From assembly GCF_003478445.1 (NCBI RefSeq), contig NZ_QUET01000001.1, forward strand, positions 124,001-188,000: a DNA stretch of 64,000 bases, read 5' to 3'. Within the stretch, counting starts at the first letter, position 1. The number at the start of each line of letters is the position of its first letter. The translations under genes and the position numbers were made by a program. The notes below the pieces were generated by a model. The model was not told where the DNA came from and did not search any database. It was given only the letters and a program-made list of their open reading frames with translations. This DNA is from Roseburia sp. AM59-24XD (lineage in GTDB: Bacteria; Bacillota; Clostridia; Lachnospirales; Lachnospiraceae). Shown piece after piece: positions 18,355 through 25,330 of the stretch.

Positions 18355-19076
18355 GTATTTATATGTCAAGAGCCGAGTTGGAAGAAATCAGCGAAGGCTT
18401 GATAACAGCTTATGCTAATAAGTTTAGCAATCGAGTGATTCAATCCATCGACATAGAACATTTCATTACAGAATTTCTTATGTTACGAATTGAATACGCT
18501 TCTTTCGCAGAAGATGATGCAGGCAGGATTGGCTTTCTGGCAGATGGAGCAACACCACTGCTGGTACATCAGGACGGAAAAATTATTCCCTTTGTTTTCC
18601 CGAAAGATACCATCGTACTTGATAAATTTCTTCTTGCTGAAAAGGAGCAGGGACGTCGCAGATTTACAATGGCACACGAAGCGTCACATCATATCTTGAG
18701 TAAGATGTATGCAATGCCGAGTGAAGGACGCTTTCATGCAGAGTATGACAGTGAGCGTAGTTATTCCAAAGAGGAACTGGCTCAGATGTTTGCGTCTGTT
18801 GAGTGGCAGGCAGATACAATGGGAGCTTCGCTTCTTATGCCGAGAAGAATTATTGAAAATGCCTTGGCGAAATATAATCAGTCAAATCCGATAAGAGTTT
18901 ATGGCGATAATACCATCACTTCAAAGGATAAAGCAGTTATCCGTAGAATGGCAGCTTATATCGGAGTATCTTATACAGCCTTGGTTATCAGATTGAGAGA
19001 TATGGGACTATTTGAGTATCACAATATCCTTGAGTACATTTCCAATGAGTTAAATCTGGGAGGTGTTTCGCAATGA
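18351..19076 (+). CDS. ImmA/IrrE family metallo-endopeptidase
   Basis: A 241-residue protein with the zinc-protease signature MAHEASHHIL (HExxH type) near residues 107-116 and a downstream EWQADTMGASLLMPR segment that supplies the third ligand region. ImmA/IrrE proteases cut repressors of mobile elements or stress regulons. The start is TTG 18351, with GGAGG about ten bases upstream, overlapping the small upstream gene. Its operon partner, the LexA-like repressor, is the obvious candidate substrate or co-regulator (inference). Its last bases overlap the next ATG. Confidence 0.88.
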   Translation: MSIYMSRAELEEISEGLITAYANKFSNRVIQSIDIEHFITEFLMLRIEYASFAEDDAGRIGFLADGATPLLVHQDGKIIPFVFPKDTIVLDKFLLAEKEQGRRRFTMAHEASHHILSKMYAMPSEGRFHAEYDSERSYSKEELAQMFASVEWQADTMGASLLMPRRIIENALAKYNQSNPIRVYGDNTITSKDKAVIRRMAAYIGVSYTALVIRLRDMGLFEYHNILEYISNELNLGGVSQ

Positions 19077-19321
19077 GGGTACAGACTCAGGTAGCACCTG
19101 AAATACAAAAGAGATTGCTTCTGTCAAGAGTAGAAGCAGAAAGCCTGAAAGAGCGTGATATTTTCTGCCCGACTTGCGGGTTCAGGATACAGAGAGTTTT
19201 TTCAGACACAACCGGACATTTGAGTGTGAAGTGTCAGAAATGCAAGAATGTCCACATCTTAAATCTCGCTTACTTCCGAAGAATCCGTAGGAACGGATAT
19301 GGCAGGAATTGCAGGCGATGA
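19073..19321 (+). CDS. Com-like zinc-finger protein
   Basis: An 82-residue protein with FCPTCGFRI and VKCQKCKNVHIL, the paired CxxC knuckles of small phage/mobile-element Com-like proteins that bind mRNA or DNA. It overlaps the protease gene by four bases (ATGA) and ends in a basic tail (RRIRRNGYGRNCRR). It is the last gene of the LexA-like operon. Confidence 0.7.
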   Translation: MRVQTQVAPEIQKRLLLSRVEAESLKERDIFCPTCGFRIQRVFSDTTGHLSVKCQKCKNVHILNLAYFRRIRRNGYGRNCRR

Positions 19322-19393
19322 AGATTACAAGTAAATATTGAAACGATTTCTAATCGAGTAAGCGGAGATAAGCAATTTATTTGCTAAACTACC

Positions 19394-19465
19394 AAGCACC
19401 GTACGAAGCCGGATAAGTGAAGAATAGAAGTATTCCTTGCTGTCCAGATTCGACGGTGCTTTTTT
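19394..19465 (+). terminator. Terminator with long-looped stem
   Basis: AAGCACCGTaCGAA (from 19394) pairs with TTCGaCGGTGCTT (to about 19461) and is followed by a T-run. The roughly 45-base internal loop may itself be structured. It ends the LexA-like operon. Bases 19322-19631 otherwise contain no gene that I can see. Confidence 0.65.
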
Positions 19466-19503
19466 GTTGCTGTTTTATTCGATTATGCTTCGTGCAGTAT
19501 TAG

Positions 19504-19533
19504 GTCTTTTCCCTTACTTGGGAAAGGACTTTT
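19504..19533 (+). terminator. Second terminator-like hairpin
   Basis: GTCTTTTCCC and GGGAAAGGAC (one G-U pair) with loop TTACTT, then TTTTATG. It lies in the leader between the LexA-like operon and the sigma-like gene, so it could also be an attenuator. Confidence 0.55.
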
Positions 19534-19575
19534 ATGTTTTATAACGCTTGGCAGTGCCAGATAGCTGAGTACCCA

Positions 19576-19626
19576 TAATCTCCGAATTTTGAAACTTATC
19601 AATTTTTCAAAATTCAAAGGAGATTA
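19576..19626 (+). promoter_or_regulatory. Hairpin that buries the ribosome binding site of the sigma-like gene
   Basis: TAATCTCC (19576-19583) pairs with GGAGATTA (19619-19626), and directly inside it GAATTTTGAAA (19584-19594) pairs with TTTCAAAATTC (19605-19615). All 19 pairs are perfect, with only AAA bulged. The GGAG ribosome binding site is fully inside the stem, six bases before ATG 19632. Confidence 0.75.
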
Positions 19627-19631
19627 CGGAA

Positions 19632-20219
19632 ATGACAAACAAACTTACATTAGCAGAACAAGAAGAATTATTTGCAAAGGATTGTAAACTGATAAATCTT
19701 AAATACGAATATAACGGTTATACCGGAGATGAGAAATGGGCGATTATTACGGAATTATCTGTAAAAGAGCTTTGGGAGAAGTATTACCTTGTTATAGAAA
19801 GATATTCTCCGTTTGTTCATCTTTCCATTGCTCAGGGAGAGGTAATTGACGATGCAAACCGAAATGAGGACAAGTATGCAAAGAGAAGCAGTCGCACACT
19901 TGACTGCTATGGATATGACGATGAAATGTCCTCACAGTTCCATAAAGAACTTGCCATTATGTTTGACGACCCGTTTGAAAGAGCAGAGGAAGAAAGACTT
20001 GAACTGGAAAGAGAAGAATTGCGTCAGTGTGAAATCAGGAAAGCAAGAATAGCACTTTCGATGTTGCAGCCACTTCAAAGGGAACGCCTTATGAAGAATG
20101 TGTGCTGCGGTCTGAGTTCCAGAGCGATTGCAAAGCAGGAGGGCGTATATTACAGCTCCGTGGATAAGTCCATTGCTGCGGCAAAGAAAAACTTTATCAA
20201 ATTTTATGAAAATCTCTGA
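19632..20219 (+). CDS. Sigma-70 region 4-like regulator of the mobile island
   Basis: A 195-residue protein. The C-terminus is a helix-turn-helix resembling sigma region 4 (ALSMLQPLQRERLMKNVCCG, then SSRAIAKQEGVYYSSVDK). The N-terminus is acidic and unrecognised. Such proteins sit next to the recombination modules of Tn916-like elements and probably switch on excision genes. The ribosome binding site is sequestered by the hairpin upstream, so translation is likely to be conditional. Confidence 0.75.
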   Translation: MTNKLTLAEQEELFAKDCKLINLKYEYNGYTGDEKWAIITELSVKELWEKYYLVIERYSPFVHLSIAQGEVIDDANRNEDKYAKRSSRTLDCYGYDDEMSSQFHKELAIMFDDPFERAEEERLELEREELRQCEIRKARIALSMLQPLQRERLMKNVCCGLSSRAIAKQEGVYYSSVDKSIAAAKKNFIKFYENL

Positions 20220-20238
20220 TTTTGGGTGTGCATTTCAG

Positions 20239-20270
20239 ACCCCTTTGTCCAAATGAGTGAAGGGGTTATT
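20239..20270 (+). terminator. Rho-independent terminator
   Basis: ACCCCTT and AAGGGGT arms (20239-20245 and 20260-20266) followed by TATTTCATT. It follows the sigma-like gene. Confidence 0.6.
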
Positions 20271-20324
20271 TCATTCCGGATACAAATGACACTTTAAAAA
20301 TTTGATTCTTGTGAGGTTATGTAT

Positions 20325-20885
20325 ATGAAAGAAAAAATGATTTGTCGTGGGGATTTATTCTACTATGACTTTGGAGATAACAGTGGTTCAGTACAAAGTG
20401 GAGAGCGTCCGGTACTTGTCGTTCAGGCAGATGATTACAACCAGAATGCTCCAACGATTATTGTTGCGGCAGTTACAAGTGTAATCAAGAAAAGATATTT
20501 GCCATCGCACATTATTCTCGGCGAGAAGTTTGGACTGAAGAAACCGTCAATGGTTCTTCTGGAGCAGATACGGACAGTCAATAGAGAGGATTTGCGTGAA
20601 TACATAGGTACGGTAGATGATAATAAACTTTTCAGGCAGATAAACGCAACTTTGAAAAAGACTTTTGGACTTTGGGTTTACAAGCCGGAGGGGAAAGAAA
20701 ATATTCGCTGCCTATGCCCGAAGTGCCTGAATGATTATATTCATAATCCGGACTATATTGTAAGGCGACTCAACCCATTTGCAAAGCGAAAAGACAGATG
20801 TGATAAGTGCGATGGGGATGGTTGGGATTATGTTGTTACCGACAGATATTCATCAAAGAAAGAAAAGAGGTGTAAGAATGTCTAA
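20325..20885 (+). CDS. MazF/PemK-family protein with a C-terminal zinc-binding extension
   Basis: A 186-residue protein. Residues 1-115 are the MazF/PemK fold (ICRGDLFYYDFG, SGERPVLVVQADDYN, IRTVNREDL), normally an mRNA-cutting toxin. Residues 125-186 add CLCPKCLNDYI and CDKCDGDGWDYV, a four-Cys zinc site absent from ordinary MazF. No antitoxin gene is adjacent: the neighbours are a sigma-like gene and excisionases. It may be a regulator of the element rather than a free toxin. I prefer ATG 20325, eight bases after GAGG. Confidence 0.8.
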   Translation: MKEKMICRGDLFYYDFGDNSGSVQSGERPVLVVQADDYNQNAPTIIVAAVTSVIKKRYLPSHIILGEKFGLKKPSMVLLEQIRTVNREDLREYIGTVDDNKLFRQINATLKKTFGLWVYKPEGKENIRCLCPKCLNDYIHNPDYIVRRLNPFAKRKDRCDKCDGDGWDYVVTDRYSSKKEKRCKNV

Positions 20886-21099
20886 TAACAGTGTAAAGAA
20901 GCTGAGTTATAATGTACCTCTTTGGCATAAGCCTAATTTGTCGATTGAAGAAGCATCTATATATTCCAATATTGGAACAGGAAAACTTTATGAAATGACG
21001 GAAAAGCAAGATTGCCCGTTTGTACTTTGGATAGGAAGCCGCCGAATGATAAAGCGAAAAATTTTTGAGGAATATATTGCAAATCAGTATTCTATTTAA
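20878..21099 (+). CDS. Excisionase-like protein 1
   Basis: A 73-residue Tn916 Xis-type protein. The fold signature is PLWHKPNLSIEEASIYSNIG (winged-helix recognition helix), then DCPFVLWIGSRRMIKR. The start ATG lies inside the end of the MazF-like gene (eight-base overlap), so the two are coupled. It is the first of four tandem paralogues ahead of the integrase. Xis proteins bend DNA and set recombination direction. Confidence 0.85.
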   Translation: MSNNSVKKLSYNVPLWHKPNLSIEEASIYSNIGTGKLYEMTEKQDCPFVLWIGSRRMIKRKIFEEYIANQYSI

Positions 21100-21159
21100 T
21101 GAAAAAGTCAAATCTGCGATGAGCAAATTCGCATCGTTGGCTCAGTGTAGATTTTTAAG

Positions 21160-21193
21160 TATGCTGTAACCACGCAAAGGAGGTTACAGCATA
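21160..21193 (+). promoter_or_regulatory. Perfect hairpin over the ribosome binding site and start of excisionase 2
   Basis: TATGCTGTAACC (21160-21171), loop ACGCAAAGGA, then GGTTACAGCATA (21182-21193): 12 perfect pairs. The AAGGAGG ribosome binding site is split between loop and stem, and the A of ATG 21193 is the last paired base. A separate translational control of this copy is likely. Confidence 0.75.
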
Positions 21194-21411
21194 TGAACAA
21201 CGAAAAAGATGAAACAATCTATAATGTCCCACTTTGGGAGAAAGTAATGCTTACAATTGATGAAGCCGCAGCTTATACAGGTGTTGGAAGCAGAAAAATC
21301 AGACAGCTTACCGATAATGAAAGATGTCCGTTCGTTTTATGGAATGGCTCAAAGCGACTTATCAAGAGAGAAGAATTTGTTGAATTTATAAAAAAGCAGT
21401 ATTCGATATGA
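21193..21411 (+). CDS. Excisionase-like protein 2
   Basis: A 72-residue paralogue (VPLWEKVMLTIDEAAAYTGV, RCPFVLWNGSKRLIKREEF). It is separated from copy 1 by 93 bases that contain the start-codon hairpin, so it can be expressed independently of copy 1. Same family and expected DNA-bending role. Confidence 0.85.
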   Translation: MNNEKDETIYNVPLWEKVMLTIDEAAAYTGVGSRKIRQLTDNERCPFVLWNGSKRLIKREEFVEFIKKQYSI

Positions 21412-21423
21412 GGAGGTATTATT

Positions 21424-21642
21424 GTGAGTAATCCAGTAAAAAAAGAAAGATTAGAAGTACCGATATGGCATAAGCCGTATCTGACCATTGATGAAGCTAC
21501 TGCCTATACCGGCATTGGCAGAGAAAAACTTCGTGAAATGACAAGGTTTGCTGATTGTCCATTTGTGTTATGGGTGGGAAAACGCCGAATGATAAAAAGA
21601 GAATTGTTTGATGAGTACATTGAAAAAATGTATGAGATTTAG
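21424..21642 (+). CDS. Excisionase-like protein 3
   Basis: A 72-residue paralogue with GTG start and GAGGAGG upstream, 12 bases after copy 2. Core motif: PIWHKPYLTIDEATAYTGIG, then DCPFVLWVGKRRMIKRELF. It is closest to copy 1 by eye. Confidence 0.85.
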   Translation: MSNPVKKERLEVPIWHKPYLTIDEATAYTGIGREKLREMTRFADCPFVLWVGKRRMIKRELFDEYIEKMYEI

Positions 21643-21653
21643 GAGGTGGAACG

Positions 21654-21908
21654 ATGAATGTGGATTTTGCGGATAAAGAAATGATTGCTTATCGGGAAAG
21701 CCTTATAGAAAAGAAAAAAGAGCAGCCATTTTGGAAAAAGAAATGTTTGTCGGTAAACGAAACAGCCGCTTATACAGGCATCGGAAGGGGAAAAATACGA
21801 GAGTTAATGAAAAGGAAAGACTGCAATTTTATGACGACAGACGGTTATCAGGTGTATGTCATCATCGACAAATTTGTGAAATTTTTAAATAGCAGGAATG
21901 AAATATAG
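21654..21908 (+). CDS. Excisionase-like protein 4 (divergent, directly before the integrase)
   Basis: An 84-residue protein. It has a longer, charged N-terminus and then the Xis core KKCLSVNETAAYTGIGRGKI. The second half diverges (DCNFMTTDGYQVYVIIDKF instead of PFVLW...RMIKR). Its position 11 bases before the integrase matches that of the true Xis in Tn916-type elements, so this is the best candidate for the working excisionase. Confidence 0.85.
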   Translation: MNVDFADKEMIAYRESLIEKKKEQPFWKKKCLSVNETAAYTGIGRGKIRELMKRKDCNFMTTDGYQVYVIIDKFVKFLNSRNEI

Positions 21909-21919
21909 GAGGAACAGCC

Positions 21920-23161
21920 GTGGCAAGACCAAAACGAAAAGATAAAACAAGGACAGTTCTTCGCACGGGAGAACTTCAAAGAAGTGATGGAAGTTATCAG
22001 TACAGTTGGACTGATGAAAACCATAAAAGAAGATATGTCTATTCAAAAACACTTGAAGCACTCAGGATTAAAGAGGAAGCGATTGAGAAAGACAAAAGTG
22101 ATGGCATAAAAGCGGAAGCACGATATGTTACACTCGATGATTTATATGAGTTATGGAAAGACTTGAAGAGAGGATTGAAAAACAACACTTTTGAGAATTA
22201 CAAATATATTTATGAAACCTTTGTACGTCGGCAAATCGGTTCTAAGAGAGTCTCAACATTTTTGAAATCAGATATTAAGAGATTTTATAATTATCTGGTT
22301 GACGAGCGAGGATTGAAGCCTGCAACAGTTGATGGTGTCCACAACATTCTTCATCAGATATTTGATATGGCGGTTGATGATAACTATATCAGAAACAATC
22401 CGACAAATAATGTTTTGAGGGAATTGAAAAAAGCTCATTGCTTCAAGACAGAGAAACGCAGGGGACTTACTCGACCTGAACAGGAATTGTTTATGGATTA
22501 TCTGAAGAACTCTAATACAGCAGTGTATTGGTATCCGGTGTTTGCAGTAATGCTTGGAACGGGATTAAGAGTTGGAGAAGTTACAGGACTCAGATGGTGT
22601 GATATTGATTTGGAAGATGGAATTATAGATGTTAATCACACGTTGGTTTATTATGACCACAGAACTTCTGAAGGAAAAAAGGGCTGCTATTTCAATGTGA
22701 ATACTCCAAAGACAGAAGCCGGAAATAGACAAGTTCCGATGCTCGATTTTGTTAAAGAAGCATTTGTTATGGAAAAACAACGACAAGAACTGCTAGGGGT
22801 TCACTGCGAAGCAACCATAGATGGATATACAGATTTTATATTTCTCAATCGCTTCGGACAGCCACAACATCAATCGACTTTGAATAAGGCAATCCGACGC
22901 ATTATCCGTGATTGCAATGATGAGCAGTTTTTGAAAACGGAAAATCCAGAAGTGCTTTTACCGCATTTTAGTTGTCATTCGCTCAGACATACATTTACAA
23001 CGAGAATGTGTGAAGCAGGTGTAAATATAAAAGTTATTCAGGATACACTCGGACATAAGGATATAACAACAACCTTAAATATCTATACTGATGTAACAAA
23101 GGAACTAAAAAGAACCGAGTTTGATGGACTGGATAAATATTTTAATAATTCAATAGCGTAG
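21920..23161 (+). CDS. Tyrosine recombinase (Tn916-family-like integrase)
   Basis: A 413-residue protein. An N-terminal arm-binding domain is followed by a SAM-like core-binding domain (about 70-165) and a catalytic domain with Arg in GTGLRVGEVTGLRW (near 219), HSLRHTF (His/Arg near 354-357), LGHKDITT and the nucleophile Tyr in LNIYTDVT (near 393). All catalytic residues are present. The start is GTG 21920 after AGGAGG. It marks the right end of the BREX-carrying island; the left end is outside the window. Confidence 0.93.
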   Translation: MARPKRKDKTRTVLRTGELQRSDGSYQYSWTDENHKRRYVYSKTLEALRIKEEAIEKDKSDGIKAEARYVTLDDLYELWKDLKRGLKNNTFENYKYIYETFVRRQIGSKRVSTFLKSDIKRFYNYLVDERGLKPATVDGVHNILHQIFDMAVDDNYIRNNPTNNVLRELKKAHCFKTEKRRGLTRPEQELFMDYLKNSNTAVYWYPVFAVMLGTGLRVGEVTGLRWCDIDLEDGIIDVNHTLVYYDHRTSEGKKGCYFNVNTPKTEAGNRQVPMLDFVKEAFVMEKQRQELLGVHCEATIDGYTDFIFLNRFGQPQHQSTLNKAIRRIIRDCNDEQFLKTENPEVLLPHFSCHSLRHTFTTRMCEAGVNIKVIQDTLGHKDITTTLNIYTDVTKELKRTEFDGLDKYFNNSIA

Positions 23162-23169
23162 GAAAAAGT

Positions 23170-23208
23170 GGCGTACTTTAAAATGAAAATTGGTACGCTG
23201 CTTTTTTT
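23170..23208 (+). terminator. Integrase terminator
   Basis: GCGTAC (23171-23176) pairs with GTACGC (23193-23198), followed by TGCTTTTTTT. It lies directly after the integrase. Confidence 0.7.
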
Positions 23209-23289
23209 GGTCTGATTGACTTATTCAATAATAAAGATTATAATTTAGTAAGCAATCCGATTGAAGAACCCATTCTCTCAATCGGGATT

Positions 23290-23537
23290 TACATCAAATA
23301 CATCAAATACATCAAATAATACAACTACTTATGCGGAAAGCAATTAATTTTAAAGGTAAACAAGGCTTTTTATTTGGTTGTAAACAGCAAAGTAGGGAGT
23401 TGCTCAGGGATATGAGTGGTTTTAGAACTGCGTCGGAGAAAGTCCCGACGATGAAGAGCATCGACAAGTAAAACCCAGTGTTTATGCGGGTTTGCAGACA
23501 TTCATTGCAAGCAAATGACATCAAAAAGACATCAAAT
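23290..23537. repeat. ACATCAAA repeats beyond the integrase; probable element end
   Basis: Three tandem copies of TACATCAAA (23290-23318) and two more GACATCAAA copies (23517-23537) occur in the gene-free 520 bases after int. Short direct repeats next to a Tn916-type integrase gene are typical of arm sites for its N-terminal domain. The exact att core cannot be placed because the left end is not in the window. A small hairpin (CGTCGG/CCGACG around 23430-23450) also lies here. Confidence 0.5.
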
Positions 23538-23612
23538 TCGCAACCTTAGTTACAACTTCTTGCATTAATTTGCAAGGAAAATCAACAAAGGAAAGAATTT
23601 TGAACACATATT

Positions 23613-23645
23613 AAGACACTTTCTAGTAAGGAAGTGTCTTTTTTT
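23613..23645. terminator. Strong stem-loop terminator
   Basis: AAGACACTTTC and GGAAGTGTCTT with loop TAGTAA, followed by TTTTT. It separates the island from the parB gene. Confidence 0.75.
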
Positions 23646-23684
23646 GTCTCTTGCTCCTAGAAAAAACAAAAAAGGAGGATTTCG

Positions 23685-24605
23685 ATGTCAATGCGAACAA
23701 GAGCAGGGAAGAAAATATCCCTGACGAATTATGAAGAATTACTGGCTGTGCCGACAATCGAAGGCGCAAGTGATATTCCGCTGGATCAGTTACATGAATT
23801 TAAGGGACATCCCTTTCATGTAGTGGATGATGAAGCAATGGATGAACTGGTGGAATCAATTAAAGCAAAAGGTGTATTGTCTCCGGCAATCGCGAGAAAA
23901 CGACCGGAGGGAGGATTTGAACTAATCTCCGGTCATCGGAGAACACATGCCGCAAGACGGGCAGGACTTGATAAGATCCCGGTATTTGTAAAAGATTATT
24001 CAGACGATGAGGCGGTATGCATTATGGTGGATTCTAATATCCAAAGAGAAAGAATACTGCCAAGTGAGAAAGCGTTTGCTTTGAAGATGAAAATGGATGC
24101 CATGAGGCATCAGGGATTTAGAAGTGATTTGACTTCAGATCAAAATGAGCTGAGGTCAACTTCAGACCAAAATGGTCCGAAGTTAATGTCAAATCAAATT
24201 GGTATGATGTATGGAATGTCGAGTTCACAAGTTAAGAGGTATATCCGCTTAATCCATTTACTGCCGGAACTGTTATCACTGGTAGATCAAGAGAAGATTA
24301 AAGTGACCAATGCAGTAGAGATTTCCTTTTTATCTGTCGATGTGCAGAAACAGGTCTTAGCCTACATAAAGAATGGACATTCATTGACCAAAAACAAAAT
24401 TATGCAGCTTCGGAATTGCGATACTGATACCACCGATTCTGCCGAAGTTGACAAAATATTACATGGTCAGACAAAGCCGGTAGAGATAAGACAGATTGTT
24501 TTGACTAACAGAGAACTTGGAAAGTATTTTCCGAATCAAGTTACAGAGAAAGAAATCAAAAGACAGATCATTCACTTGCTGGATGAATGGAAGGCAAGGG
24601 GGTGA
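23685..24605 (+). CDS. ParB/RepB-like partition protein of a second element
   Basis: A 306-residue protein. It has the ParB N-terminal domain with the CTPase-like LISGHRRTHAARRAG motif (near residue 85) and DSNIQRERILPSEKA, then a central HTH (MMYGMSSSQVKRYIRL). A short internal duplication, TSDQNELRSTSDQNG, sits just before the HTH. It is paralogous to the ParB at 32275-33129. It starts a conjugative-element-type cluster with the following genes; segregation or stabilisation of that element is the likely role. Confidence 0.85.
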   Translation: MSMRTRAGKKISLTNYEELLAVPTIEGASDIPLDQLHEFKGHPFHVVDDEAMDELVESIKAKGVLSPAIARKRPEGGFELISGHRRTHAARRAGLDKIPVFVKDYSDDEAVCIMVDSNIQRERILPSEKAFALKMKMDAMRHQGFRSDLTSDQNELRSTSDQNGPKLMSNQIGMMYGMSSSQVKRYIRLIHLLPELLSLVDQEKIKVTNAVEISFLSVDVQKQVLAYIKNGHSLTKNKIMQLRNCDTDTTDSAEVDKILHGQTKPVEIRQIVLTNRELGKYFPNQVTEKEIKRQIIHLLDEWKARG

Positions 24606-24609
24606 GAGT

Positions 24610-25290
24610 GTGAGAAGTGTTGAAGAGAACTCTCCAGAGCTTGCGAATGAATGGGGACCGGACAATGGAAGCTTTACACCACAAAATGTGTCCTATGGAT
24701 CAAATAAGAGCATCCAGTGGATTGGAAAGTGCGGACATACTTGGATCACATCTCCAAAAGCAAGGGCACATGGAGAAGGGTGTCCCTACTGCGCCGGAAA
24801 GAAAGTTTTAACAGGTTTTAACGATCTGAAATCACAGTATCCGGAACTGGCAGAGGAATGGTCTGATAAGAATGAATTACATCCTGATATGGTTACGACA
24901 GGTTCCTCAAAAAAAGTTTGGTGGAAATGTCATATATGCGGTTATGAATGGCGGGCGGTGATCAAAAATCGTGTTGGAGGAAGCGGATGTCCGAATTGTG
25001 TGAATCGCATACTGATAAAAGGAAAGAACGATTTTGCAACCTTACATCCGGACAAGGCATTAGACTGGTCAGAAAAGAATGTGCCTAAGAAGCCTAATAT
25101 GTTTTTTGAGTTTTCTAATTACAGGGCATGGTGGAAATGTCATGTTTGTGGATATGAGTGGCAGGCACCGATTGCAAACCGGAGTGGAGGAAGTGAATGT
25201 ATGTGCTGCTCCGGGATGCGGTTGGAGGCAGGCATGTTGGAGATGGAAAGATGGTACATGCAGCGAACGAAAACCGGGGTGTGGTGTTAG
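24610..25290 (+). CDS. Treble-clef zinc-finger repeat protein
   Basis: A 226-residue protein starting at GTG 24610, four bases after parB. It has three treble-clef repeats, each about 60 residues: GHTWITSP...CPYCAGKK, CHICGYEWRA...CPNCVNR and CHVCGYEWQA...CMCCSG. This family is found in mobile elements and sometimes carries a nuclease domain, which is absent here. The C-terminus may have been cut by the rearrangement that also removed the N-terminus of the following helicase. Confidence 0.75.
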   Translation: MRSVEENSPELANEWGPDNGSFTPQNVSYGSNKSIQWIGKCGHTWITSPKARAHGEGCPYCAGKKVLTGFNDLKSQYPELAEEWSDKNELHPDMVTTGSSKKVWWKCHICGYEWRAVIKNRVGGSGCPNCVNRILIKGKNDFATLHPDKALDWSEKNVPKKPNMFFEFSNYRAWWKCHVCGYEWQAPIANRSGGSECMCCSGMRLEAGMLEMERWYMQRTKTGVWC

Positions 25291-25330
25291 ATCCCCTTCG
25301 GACAAACCATGTGGTATTTTATGCCAGACA

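Noticed and set aside
23290..23318. CRISPR-like repeats (TACATCAAA)
   Set aside because: Units are nine bases with no spacers; no cas genes in the window.
25079..25330. Helicase gene starting at the ATG near 25079
   Set aside because: That stretch lies within the treble-clef gene in another frame and has no similarity to the helicase; the recognisable part begins after about 25330.
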